Shown: positions 12,748 through 20,742, counted from the first letter of the stretch. The stretch is 26,831 nucleotides of DNA from an uncultured Burkholderiales bacterium (GCA_943908475.1 CALTTG010000044.1:1-26831), one strand, 5' to 3'. Made by a program: numbers and translations. The notes: generated from the sequence alone by a model not told the origin.

Positions 12748-13779
12748 TCAGAAGGCGTGCGTGATGCCCGCTGTCAGGATGGTTTGCTTCTGGCCCGCCA
12801 AGCCGGCGAAACCCGACTGCTCGCTGATGAAGGCGAAGTTCGCATTGCCCGAGTTCTTGCTGAAGATCAGGTTGGTGTTCAGGCTGGTGCGCTTGGACAA
12901 GGCATAGGTGCCGCGCAGGCGAATGAACGAGGTGTCGTCCTGGCTGGCCTTCTTGTTGTTGAGCACATAGTCGGCCGAGACACTGGCCTGGGCACTCAAA
13001 GGCACGTCCACGCCCACGTCCACCAAGGTGGCCTCAAACGGCGTGGCGTAATTGACCTCAGCCTTGGCCAGCCCCAGTCGCAGCTTGGTCACGCCGAAGT
13101 CGTACGACGCCCCGAGCGCCATCAAGGTGTTGCTCAGGTCCGCGCCAGAGTCGGTCTTCTCGGAGAACGACATCGCCCCCACCGCGAAGGGACCGCTGCT
13201 GTAGTTCAGCGCCGCCTGCACCTTCTGGCCTGCGCTCTTGCTCACGCTTTTTTCACCCAGGGTGTACATCACCGCGCTCTCAAAGCCCGCGTAGTTGGGC
13301 GAGGTGTACTTGACGGTGTTGCTGTAGTAGTCGCTCAGAGCGCCAAAGCCGCTCATCAGGAAAGGCGAGTAATAGGCACAGACGAAGTAGCCGCACAGGT
13401 AGTCGTCGGCCACGTTCCACTGATGGCCCAGCTTCAAGGTGCCATAGGCCCCCGACACGCCCACGAAGGCGTTGCGGTTCCAGAAGGTCGAGCGAGCGGC
13501 ACCGGTGTCAGGCGACACCGACGACTCCAGGTTGAACAGCGCCTTGAGGCCACCGCCCAGGTCTTCCACGCCTTTGAGGCCGATGCGTGAGTTGACGATG
13601 GCGTTGTCGTCGAGCTTGACCATCGACTTCGTCGCGCTGCCGTTGTAGACCTTGGTGGCCGAAATCACGTCCAGGCCCAGGGCCCCGTACAGGGTGACCG
13701 AGGACTGGGCCTGAGCGGTGTGGGCCGTCGCCAGGGCGGCCAGGGTGAGCGCCGACAGGCGCAGGAAAGCAGCGTTCAT
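12748..13779 (-). CDS. Outer-membrane porin (Gram-negative trimeric porin family)
   Basis: 343 residues. A cleavable signal peptide (MNAAFLRLSALTLAALATAH, cut after AQA) is followed by SSVTLYGALGLDV, the usual N-terminal strand of Burkholderiales porins. The body has alternating beta-strand pattern and the protein ends in the aromatic GITHAF required for outer-membrane assembly. Start ATG 13779 is chosen for the signal peptide and GGAG in the leader; the frame is open upstream into the binding-protein gene. Unusually for a general porin it is located between the binding-protein and permease genes of an ABC importer, which suggests that it brings the same solute through the outer membrane. A CGYFVCAYY segment gives two nearby cysteines in a likely constriction loop. 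Confidence 0.93.
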   Translation of the reverse strand: MNAAFLRLSALTLAALATAHTAQAQSSVTLYGALGLDVISATKVYNGSATKSMVKLDDNAIVNSRIGLKGVEDLGGGLKALFNLESSVSPDTGAARSTFWNRNAFVGVSGAYGTLKLGHQWNVADDYLCGYFVCAYYSPFLMSGFGALSDYYSNTVKYTSPNYAGFESAVMYTLGEKSVSKSAGQKVQAALNYSSGPFAVGAMSFSEKTDSGADLSNTLMALGASYDFGVTKLRLGLAKAEVNYATPFEATLVDVGVDVPLSAQASVSADYVLNNKKASQDDTSFIRLRGTYALSKRTSLNTNLIFSKNSGNANFAFISEQSGFAGLAGQKQTILTAGITHAF

Positions 13780-13781
13780 GG

Positions 13782-13793
13782 GTGAGACTCCAA
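13782..13793 (-). promoter_or_regulatory. Ribosome-site leader TTGGAGTCTCAC of the porin gene
   Basis: TTGGAGTCTCAC stands directly before the porin start and contains GGAG. The identical 12-mer precedes the binding-protein gene, so the two highly expressed exported proteins share the same translation leader. Confidence 0.5.
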
Positions 13794-13832
13794 ACAGGGG
13801 TTGAGCAAAGGAAGGGGTGGCGGGCATGGGCA

Positions 13833-15134
13833 TCAGGCTGCGACGAACTCGTTCCACTTCTGGACCATGTAGGTGTTCTCATCCATGATGGCGTTCCAGG
13901 AGGCGATGCCGCCCATGCGGGCTTCGTAGCTGCCACCATCGCGCACTTCGCCCTTCTTGGCGAGCACCTGACCGGTGGGCGACTTGATGTCTTGCGACGC
14001 AGGTTTGCCTTCCATCCAGTAGGCCCATTCATAGGCCTCCATCTTGGCCTTGGCGGTGTCGAGCACCGCGCTGTAGTAGCCCTGGCGGTTGAGGTAGGCA
14101 CCGGCCCAGCCGTCCAGGAACCAGTTGATGAACTCGTAGGCGGCATCGAGCTTTTTGCCGCTGAGCGTGGCGGGCACGCCAAAACCGGCGGCCCAGGCGC
14201 GGTAGCCCTCCTTCAGCGGTTGGAAGGTGCAGGCAATGCCCTTGGTGCGCACCGCCGTCACGGCCGGTGACCACATCGACTGGATCACCACCTCGCCCGA
14301 AGCCATCAAGTTGACCGACTCGTTGAAGTCCTTCCACAGGCTGCGGAACTGACCGGCTTTCTTCGCCTCGATCAAGGTCTTGATCGTCAGGTCGATTTCC
14401 TTCTTGGTCATGTTCCCCTTGTCAGGGTACTTGTACAGGCCCATGGCCTCTACCACCATGGCCGCATCCATGATCCCGATGGACGGAATGTTGAGGATGG
14501 CCGCCTTGCCCTTGAACTCGGGGTTCAGCAGCTCTTTCCAGCTGGTGATGGGGCGCTTGATGAGGTCGGGGCGAATGCCCAGCGTGTCGGCGTTGTACAC
14601 GGTGGGGATCAGGGTCATGAACTGCGTGGGGCTGGTCGCGAACTTCTTGCTCTTTTCGCCCTCCAGGAACATCACCTTCTTCGGTGCCGTGCCCTGGTCC
14701 CCCACCTTCTTGCCGTTGACTTCGCCCTTGGTGAACAGGCTGGTGATCTTGTCGGCATTCTTGATGCGCTTGACGTCGATGCCCTTGAGGTTCCCCGTGG
14801 GGATGATCTTCTTGAGGCTGAAGTACTCGGTGTCGATCAGGTCAAAGCTGTTGGGGGCGGTGACCGCGCGCTTGGTCACGTCGTCCGTGGTGACCGGGAT
14901 GTACTGGATCTTGATGCCCGTGTCGGCGGTGAACTTGTCGGCAATCGCTTTGTCCTGGTTCACCGCCGTGCCCAGGTAACGCAGGGTGAGGGCTTCGCTG
15001 CTGTGCACGGCCGGGGCCATGCCGGTGGCCAGGATGCCGGCGGCGCCCATCAGGCCGCCTTTGAGCACCTGACGGCGCGAGGCCGTGGCGTCGGTCAACA
15101 GGTTCAGAGGCACGAGATCGTCTTCAGGCTTCAT
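13833..15134 (-). CDS. Tat-exported extracellular solute-binding protein (PotD-like)
   Basis: 433 residues. The N terminus carries a twin-arginine signal, SRRQVLKGGLMGAAG with R20/R21, followed by a hydrophobic stretch and a likely cut after about residue 44. The mature part starts LTLRYLGTAVNQDKAIADKF, typical of the type 2 periplasmic-binding fold used with PotABC-like transporters. Tat export of a binding protein is less common than Sec export and implies that it folds in the cytoplasm. ATG 15134 is chosen for the signal sequence and the GGAG leader; the frame is open upstream only as a shadow of the ATPase gene. Gaps to the ATPase and the porin genes are 49 and 53 nt. The solute is not known. 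Confidence 0.93.
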   Translation of the reverse strand: MKPEDDLVPLNLLTDATASRRQVLKGGLMGAAGILATGMAPAVHSSEALTLRYLGTAVNQDKAIADKFTADTGIKIQYIPVTTDDVTKRAVTAPNSFDLIDTEYFSLKKIIPTGNLKGIDVKRIKNADKITSLFTKGEVNGKKVGDQGTAPKKVMFLEGEKSKKFATSPTQFMTLIPTVYNADTLGIRPDLIKRPITSWKELLNPEFKGKAAILNIPSIGIMDAAMVVEAMGLYKYPDKGNMTKKEIDLTIKTLIEAKKAGQFRSLWKDFNESVNLMASGEVVIQSMWSPAVTAVRTKGIACTFQPLKEGYRAWAAGFGVPATLSGKKLDAAYEFINWFLDGWAGAYLNRQGYYSAVLDTAKAKMEAYEWAYWMEGKPASQDIKSPTGQVLAKKGEVRDGGSYEARMGGIASWNAIMDENTYMVQKWNEFVAA

Positions 15135-15137
15135 GGT

Positions 15138-15149
15138 GTGAGACTCCAA
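15138..15149 (-). promoter_or_regulatory. Ribosome-site leader TTGGAGTCTCAC of the binding-protein gene
   Basis: Same 12-mer as before the porin gene, ending 3 nt before the ATG and supporting the chosen start. Confidence 0.5.
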
Positions 15150-15183
15150 GGGTGAAAAAGGAGGGGTAAACAAACAACACGCA

Positions 15184-16230
15184 TCAATCGAGCAGGTGAT
15201 GGATGTCGGCCAGCGACCACTGCACGCCCGCCGATTCACCGGCTTGCCAAGGCCGCGAGTGGTAGGCCGATTCGCTGACCATGGCATTGAGCTCACCGTG
15301 GGGCGAGTCGAGGGACACCAGCACATGGGTTCCCTGGTACTCCACCGTGCGCACCGTGCCGGTGGTGGTGAAGGCCGAGGTCGACAGCGCCTGAGGTGTC
15401 AAATGCGTTTTGTCGATGCGGATGGCGAACTTGGCGCCCTCGTGCGCGATCACGTTGTGCCCCCCGATGAAACGGGCGACAAATTCAGTGCGCGGGCTGT
15501 TGAAGATCTGGTGGGGTGGGCCGTCTTGCTCGATGCGGCCGGCATTCATCACCACCACCTGATCGGCCAGCGCCATGGCCTCTTCCTGAGAATGCGTCAC
15601 GTGGATGAAGGTCATGCCCAGGCTCTTTTGCCAGGCCTTGAGTTCCGCGCGCATCTTGATGCGCAAGAAGGGATCGAGGGCCGACAGGGGCTCGTCCAGC
15701 AAGAGCACCCTCGGCTCGGTGATCAAGGCCCGGGCCAACGCCACTCGCTGCTGCTGACCGCCCGACAACTCCGCCGGTTTGCGCTGCGCCAGGTGGGCCA
15801 GCGACACCCGCTGCAACAAGTCCATCGCCTTGGTCGTGCGCTCGGCCTTGCCCAGGCCGCGCATCTTCAGGCTGAAGGCCACGTTCTCCAAGGCGCTGAG
15901 GTGGGGGAACAGCGCATAACTCTGAAACATCATCGACGTGCCCCGACTGGCCGCGGGCAGGTCGGTGATGTTGCGGCCGCCCAGCACGATGTCGCCTGCA
16001 CTGGCGGCCTCATGGCCCGCAATCATCCGCAAGGTCGACGTCTTCCCACAGCCCGACGGGCCCAGCAAGCAGCAGTACTCACCCGCGCGAATGGCCAAGT
16101 CGATGTGGTCAACCGCCACGGGGGCCTGGGGCCCAGTGCCATAGCGTTTGACCAGCTTGACCAGCTCCAGATCGGGCCGTGCGGCCATCGTGGCCAAGCG
16201 CTGACTTTCCAGGGAGAGAACGGCATTCAT
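15184..16230 (-). CDS. ABC transporter ATP-binding protein, PotA-like
   Basis: 348 residues. Walker A GPSGCGKTS (57-65), Q-loop Gln103, signature LSGGQQQ (155-161), Walker B LLLDEP (176-181) and switch His213 are intact. After about residue 235 comes a C-terminal TOBE-like beta domain, as in PotA/FbpC-type ATPases. It powers the two permeases downstream. ATG 16230 is chosen because GGAGG lies 7 nt upstream; the frame continues to 16428, but that part would cross the operator and has no family similarity. It is the first gene of the seven-gene operon. Confidence 0.95.
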   Translation of the reverse strand: MNAVLSLESQRLATMAARPDLELVKLVKRYGTGPQAPVAVDHIDLAIRAGEYCCLLGPSGCGKTSTLRMIAGHEAASAGDIVLGGRNITDLPAASRGTSMMFQSYALFPHLSALENVAFSLKMRGLGKAERTTKAMDLLQRVSLAHLAQRKPAELSGGQQQRVALARALITEPRVLLLDEPLSALDPFLRIKMRAELKAWQKSLGMTFIHVTHSQEEAMALADQVVVMNAGRIEQDGPPHQIFNSPRTEFVARFIGGHNVIAHEGAKFAIRIDKTHLTPQALSTSAFTTTGTVRTVEYQGTHVLVSLDSPHGELNAMVSESAYHSRPWQAGESAGVQWSLADIHHLLD

Positions 16231-16534
16231 GGGGCAACCTCCGGCACCCCATCGAGGGGCGATGACCAGAGAAAGCGCAAATGCCGTGCCAGCACTTTCG
16301 GGGGGTAAAACGGCCTCCACGCGCCGTTTCGCACCATTTGTATACAATTTTTGTATGCAATCCGTGCATGGCTTTGTATACAAATGGTGCGTGGCGCCCG
16401 ACGCACAGCCCTGGGGCAGATGCTGCAATTTGCAACAAATGTGAGGCGCTGTCCCGACGTGACAGGAACAACAGACGACCGGGCGCGTGGCGTGGCACCA
16501 TGCGCCCCAACCCCGACATCACCCAGGAGTCCCC
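16231..16534. promoter_or_regulatory. Divergent intergenic regulatory region
   Basis: 304 bases separate the ABC operon (leftward) from the DUF1800 gene (rightward). It holds the triple operator at 16330-16391, a small odd palindrome TGCAA-T-TTGCA (16424-16434), and the ribosome sites of both genes. No unmistakable -35/-10 pair was found for either direction. The operator lies about 100 nt upstream of the ATPase start and about 145 nt upstream of the DUF1800 start, so it could control both. Confidence 0.7.
16330..16391. promoter_or_regulatory. Triple TTGTAT(A/G)CAA operator inside an 18-bp perfect inverted repeat
   Basis: The arms CGCACCATTTGTATACAA (16330-16347) and its exact reverse complement (16374-16391) flank a 26-nt spacer. 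Each arm ends in the 10-bp palindrome TTGTATACAA (16338-16347 and 16374-16383), and the spacer contains a third, one-mismatch copy, TTGTATGCAA (16351-16360). GntR-family proteins of the FCD subfamily bind short palindromes with a GT...AC core. The operon encodes such a protein, so this is probably its binding site array. Confidence 0.72.
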
Positions 16535-18289
16535 ATGCATCGCGAACCCGCCCGAGCGCGGCTGTGGTTGGCCACAACCTGCCTGACGGTGGGCTTGGCG
16601 GCTTGCGGCGGCGGCAGCGGCCCCGACACCCGCGCGCAGCCTCAAGAAGAGGCCATCGTGATCCTGCCCGAACACGTGGTGCATGGCGAGGCCGAGGCGG
16701 CACGCTTCCTCGCCCAGGCCAGCTACGGTGCCACCACACCCGCCATGGCCGAGCTGAAAAAATACGGCTATCGCAACTGGATCGAGCGGCAATTCAACAC
16801 CCCACGCATCGACACCCACTGGGACTATGTCGCGCGACAAGGCCCGCTCAAGTGCCTGAGCGTCACGCCCACCCTCTGCGACTCCAAGCACATCAATGCC
16901 GTGATGGAGAGCTTCTGGCAGCAGGCCATCACCGGCCCTGACCAGCTGCGACAACGCATGGTGTTCGCCTTGTCGCAGATCTTCGTGGTCAGCACGGTCA
17001 ACAGCGCCGTGTCGGTTCAGCCCGACGCCCACGGCGCCTACCTCGACACCCTGTCCACCCATGCCTTTGGCAACTTCCGGGACCTGCTCGAGGCCGTGAC
17101 CCGCCACCCCGCGATGGGCCTGTACCTCTCGCACATGGGCAACCAGAAAGAGAACCCCACCACTGGGCAAACGCCCGATGAAAACTACGCCCGCGAGGTG
17201 ATGCAGCTGTTCACCATCGGGCTGTGGGAGCTCGACGAGAAGGGCCGCCGTCGGCAACTCAACGGCCAAGACATCCCGACCTATGGGCTTGACGACGTCA
17301 TGGGCATGGCCCGGGTGCTGACCGGGTTGAGCTGGGGCGACCCCGACCCCACCGACAGCGTCAAGGTGGGTTGGTGGGGCCCCACCACCTTCAACGCCCC
17401 CATGACGATGTACCCCCAGCACCACTCGCAGGGGGAAAAGAAGTTCCTGGGGGTCACCATCCCGGCGCGCAGCGGCACGGCCACCAAAGAACAGGCCGAC
17501 GACGACCTGCGCATTGCGCTCGACGCGCTGTTCAACCACGCCAACACCCCGGCCTTCATCTCGCGCCAGCTCATCAAGCGCTTCGTCACCAGCAACCCCA
17601 GTGACGACTACGTGGGGCGCGTGGCCGATGCCTTCCGCAACAACGGCTTTGGTGTGCGCGGCGACCTCAAGGCCGTGATCCGCGCCATCTTGCTGGACCC
17701 CGAAGCCCGCAACGCCGGCAAGATCACCGACCCTCAGTGGGGCAAGCTGCGCGAACCGGTGGTGCGCTACGCGCATTTCCTGCGGGCCTTCAACGCCCGC
17801 TCCCCCACCGATCGCTACATGATCTGGAACCTCGAAGACCCCATCAGCTCGCTGGGCCAGAACCCCCAGCGCGCGCCCTCGGTCTTCAACTGGTATCAAC
17901 CGGAGTACCGACCACCCGGTGAGCTGGCCGACGCCAACGTCACGGCGCCCGAGTTCCAGATCACCCACGAAACCACCCTCACGGGCTACCAGAACTTCAT
18001 GACCAATGCGGTGGAACGCACCACCGCGAACTTCGTCAAAGACAAGCCTGAGGCCTTTGTGGTCGACTACAGCCGCGAGATCGCGCTGGCCGAGAACCCC
18101 ACCGACCTGATCAACCACCTCGATGTGCTCTTGATGAACGGCCAGATGAGCACCGGCACCCGCCAACAGTTGCTGACGGCACTCAACACCGTGAACCGCA
18201 ATGGCAATGGCCTGACGCGCAACCAGATCCGGGTGCACACCGCCATCACCTTGTTGATGGGATCGCCCGAATACATCGTTCAGAAGTGA
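16535..18289 (+). CDS. DUF1800 family lipoprotein
   Basis: 584 residues. A lipoprotein signal (WLATTCLTVGLAAC, lipobox LAAC with Cys24) indicates a membrane-anchored protein exported through Sec. The body has features of DUF1800: AARFLAQASYGATTPAMAEL near the start, the central DENYAREVMQLFTIGLWEL block, and FISRQLIKRFVTSNPS towards the C-terminal half. The biochemical function of DUF1800 is not established. ATG 16535 is chosen because AGGAG lies 5 nt upstream and it begins a proper signal peptide. It is followed after 6 nt by a DUF1501 gene, the common pairing, so the two are probably co-expressed. Divergent from the ABC operon. Confidence 0.9.
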   Translation: MHREPARARLWLATTCLTVGLAACGGGSGPDTRAQPQEEAIVILPEHVVHGEAEAARFLAQASYGATTPAMAELKKYGYRNWIERQFNTPRIDTHWDYVARQGPLKCLSVTPTLCDSKHINAVMESFWQQAITGPDQLRQRMVFALSQIFVVSTVNSAVSVQPDAHGAYLDTLSTHAFGNFRDLLEAVTRHPAMGLYLSHMGNQKENPTTGQTPDENYAREVMQLFTIGLWELDEKGRRRQLNGQDIPTYGLDDVMGMARVLTGLSWGDPDPTDSVKVGWWGPTTFNAPMTMYPQHHSQGEKKFLGVTIPARSGTATKEQADDDLRIALDALFNHANTPAFISRQLIKRFVTSNPSDDYVGRVADAFRNNGFGVRGDLKAVIRAILLDPEARNAGKITDPQWGKLREPVVRYAHFLRAFNARSPTDRYMIWNLEDPISSLGQNPQRAPSVFNWYQPEYRPPGELADANVTAPEFQITHETTLTGYQNFMTNAVERTTANFVKDKPEAFVVDYSREIALAENPTDLINHLDVLLMNGQMSTGTRQQLLTALNTVNRNGNGLTRNQIRVHTAITLLMGSPEYIVQK

Positions 18290-18295
18290 GACCCC

Positions 18296-19675
18296 ATGGC
18301 CTTCATCCACACCCACGCTGACCGACGCCTGTTCTTGCGACAAAGCGCCTCCATGGCCGCCCTGGGCGTCAGCCCCTTCGCCATGAACCTGGCCCTGATG
18401 GGCGGCGCCCTGGCCCAGACCGTGCCCGATGGTGAATACCGCGCCTTGGTGTGCCTGTACCTCGGCGGCGGCAACGACAACGCCAACACCGTGGTGCCCA
18501 CCAGCAGCACCGAGCACGCCGACTACGCCGCCGCCCGGGGCCCGCTCACCCTGAGCACCCAGGCCCTGGCCCCCACCAGCCTGAACCCACAGGCCTACAG
18601 CGGCCCGCCCCTGGCGCTTCACCCCGCCTTGGTCAAACTGCGTGAGCGCTTCAACAGTGGGCAAGTGGCCATGGTGGCCAACGTGGGCATGCTGAGCCGC
18701 CCCACCACCCAAGCCGACTGGAACAAAGGCTCGCCCAAGGTGGAAGTGCCCATCCAGCTGTTTTCACACTCCGACCAAAGCCGTGAGTGGCAGGTGGGCT
18801 CGGCCAACAAACACCTGCCCACGGGCTGGCTGGGGCGGGCCGCCGATTCACTGGTGGCGCTCAACCAGAGCGACGTGTCGATGTGCGTCTCCCTGGCCGG
18901 CAACAACATGATCCAGGTGGGGCGCAACGTCACACAGTACCAGCTCACCGTGCGGGGCCCGGTGGCCATCAACGGCTTGGACAACACCTACGGTTTCAAC
19001 AGCCCCGTGCGCCGCCAACTGCTGACGGATGCCAACCGGGTCAACCTGATGGAGCGGGAGCTCACCCGCATCGCCCGACGCGCCATCCAGAGCGAAACGG
19101 TGGTCAGGGGCGCCATCGCGCCCACTGCCACCCTGGCCGACTTTCCCGGCGGCTCGCTGGGGGCGCAGCTTCGCATGGTCACCCGCATGATCGCGGCACG
19201 CAACGCCCTGGGCCACAAGCGGCAAATCTTCTACGTCAGCCTGGGCGGTTTCGATTTCCACGCCGACCTGCTGACCAACCAAGCCACCAAACTGGCCGAG
19301 GTCGATGCCGCGTTGAACCAATTCCAGACTGAAATCGATCTGATGGGCCTGGGCAACCAGGTCACCACCTTCACCATGTCAGAGTTTGGGCGGGCGCTGC
19401 AGGCCAATGCCTCGGGCTCAGACCACGGCTGGGGCAGCCACCACTTTGTGATGGGCGGGGCCGTGCGGGGTCAGAAGGTCTATGGCCAATGGCCCACGGT
19501 GAAGCTCAAGGGCCCTGAAGACGCCGGCAACGGCCGCTTGATCCCCACCACGCCGGTGGAGGCCTACGCCGCCACCTTGGCCACTTGGCTGGGAGTCAAG
19601 GCCGATGCCCTGGGCACCGTCTTGCCCCACCTCAACAACTTCGGCACGAAGAACCTGGGCTTCCTCAACGCCTGA
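18296..19675 (+). CDS. DUF1501 family Tat-exported protein
   Basis: 459 residues. The N terminus has a twin-arginine signal (DRRLFLRQSASMAALG, R10/R11) and a probable cut after ALA near residue 41. The domain starts YRALVCLYLGGGNDNANTVV and has the C-terminal FTMSEFGRALQANASGSDHGWGSHHFVMGG block typical of DUF1501, a family related to the alkaline-phosphatase/sulfatase fold. Metal-ligand-like Asp and His residues are visible there, but a reaction is not established. The start is 6 nt after the DUF1800 stop. Its 3' end is 11 nt from the convergent PEP-CTERM gene, with no terminator visible between them. Confidence 0.9.
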   Translation: MAFIHTHADRRLFLRQSASMAALGVSPFAMNLALMGGALAQTVPDGEYRALVCLYLGGGNDNANTVVPTSSTEHADYAAARGPLTLSTQALAPTSLNPQAYSGPPLALHPALVKLRERFNSGQVAMVANVGMLSRPTTQADWNKGSPKVEVPIQLFSHSDQSREWQVGSANKHLPTGWLGRAADSLVALNQSDVSMCVSLAGNNMIQVGRNVTQYQLTVRGPVAINGLDNTYGFNSPVRRQLLTDANRVNLMERELTRIARRAIQSETVVRGAIAPTATLADFPGGSLGAQLRMVTRMIAARNALGHKRQIFYVSLGGFDFHADLLTNQATKLAEVDAALNQFQTEIDLMGLGNQVTTFTMSEFGRALQANASGSDHGWGSHHFVMGGAVRGQKVYGQWPTVKLKGPEDAGNGRLIPTTPVEAYAATLATWLGVKADALGTVLPHLNNFGTKNLGFLNA

Positions 19676-19686
19676 TCAAGGTCCGG

Positions 19687-20742
19687 TCAGTGCGACACCG
19701 AACGGCGGCGGCGCGCCACCCCGATCAGGGCCGCCATGCCCAAGACCGACAGGGCCCACGTGCCGGGTTCCGGCACCGGAGACAGCACGAAGTTGGCCTG
19801 CGTGCTGATCGAACCCCAACTGTTCACTGCGTTCATTGCTTCGATCGCTGTTGGAAACAATGCCAAGGAGCTTGTGATGAACGATCGAGCCTCCGGCGAA
19901 AGCTCCAATCCATTGAACTGGTAGTTGGCCGAGTAGACGGGATCTGTTGCCAACGTCAACTCTGTAGGCACACTGAATCCCAAAGCCTGCATCTGGGCGG
20001 TCAGGGAGGATCGATCTCCGCCAGCGATCAATGCGTCAGGAGGCAGCGACGTCGGACCTGTGATGGTCTGAATGTTCCACAACACCAGATCTTTGATCGT
20101 CTGGATTGAATCTGGTGTCGTACGGAAGGCATCTGTCACACCCACCGCATCGGCCAACACTTGTTTGGTGATCGGATCAATGCGCAGGTTGCTGAACGTC
20201 GCAGAGCCACCATTGGCGACACCAGAGAGTCGATTGACATCCCATGCAAATCCACCGGTGAGCACCAACTGTCCCATTGTGGAGGTCGACGAACCTCGAA
20301 TTTCAGACAGCGGGCCTTGCAATGTCAATCCGACCAAAGCCAGGTCAGGATAAGAAAAATCATCAGCCTGGTACCTCGTGGTGGCAGACATGCCTCCAGA
20401 GACCGAAACCGGCAAACTGCTCGACAACAAATTGAAGAACGGCACCGCCCCGGTTTTGCTCTCAGAAAAGGCACCATCGAAATCGGGGTTGCTGAACGTC
20501 AAAGTGCTGCTGGAACCGCTCTGCACCAACTGTGGCTGCAGCGTGAGGTTCGCGGTCGACATGGGGGAACCGTCGATCACCGGCGGGGGGTTGTTGTAAC
20601 CCGGGCCGCTGTAGCTGCCGCCGCCGTAATACCCACCATAGTAGCCACCGTAATAGCCGCCGTAGTCGTAGCTCGTTTGGGCCTGGGCACCACAGGCCAG
20701 GCTGGCACCGAGGGCCAGGGCCAACAGCTTGACTGTTTGCAT
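19687..20742 (-). CDS. PEP-CTERM sorting-domain protein with N-terminal YGGY repeat
   Basis: 351 residues. Signal peptide (about 1-21, cut after AQA), then a Tyr-Gly repeat at about 27-40 (GGYYGGYYGGYYGGG), a body rich in Ser, Thr and hydrophobics without recognised catalytic motifs, and a C-terminal PEP-CTERM signal: VPEP at 323-326, a hydrophobic helix and ARRRR. Such proteins are processed by an exosortase (EpsH-type) and usually belong to exopolysaccharide or biofilm systems; the exosortase is not in this window. The codons in 19800-20500 are visibly less GC-rich than neighbouring genes, suggesting separate ancestry or relaxed selection. ATG 20742 has GGGAGAG 5 nt upstream. What the body binds or forms is unknown. 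Confidence 0.9.
   Translation of the reverse strand: MQTVKLLALALGASLACGAQAQTSYDYGGYYGGYYGGYYGGGSYSGPGYNNPPPVIDGSPMSTANLTLQPQLVQSGSSSTLTFSNPDFDGAFSESKTGAVPFFNLLSSSLPVSVSGGMSATTRYQADDFSYPDLALVGLTLQGPLSEIRGSSTSTMGQLVLTGGFAWDVNRLSGVANGGSATFSNLRIDPITKQVLADAVGVTDAFRTTPDSIQTIKDLVLWNIQTITGPTSLPPDALIAGGDRSSLTAQMQALGFSVPTELTLATDPVYSANYQFNGLELSPEARSFITSSLALFPTAIEAMNAVNSWGSISTQANFVLSPVPEPGTWALSVLGMAALIGVARRRRSVSH

Noticed and set aside
11205..12764. A 519-codon plus-strand frame opposite the two permease genes
   Set aside because: Gln/His-rich shadow; membrane helices and EAA loops are clear on the minus strand.
16330..16391. Inverted repeat as insertion-sequence ends or attachment site
   Set aside because: No transposase or integrase is nearby, the spacer is only 26 nt, and the repeated 10-bp palindromes fit an operator better.
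16230..16428. N-terminal extension of the ABC ATPase to 16428
   Set aside because: It would translate the operator region, has no family similarity, and ATG 16230 has a GGAGG ribosome site.
16109..18712. An 867-codon minus-strand frame across the operator and opposite the DUF1800 gene
   Set aside because: His/Val/Gly-rich shadow without motifs; it would cover the operator and run opposite DUF1800 and DUF1501, both with good signal peptides and family blocks.
20600..20665. Short tandem repeats suspected as a CRISPR or VNTR array
   Set aside because: They are the codons of the GGYY repeat within the PEP-CTERM protein; there are no spacers and the unit is too short for CRISPR.
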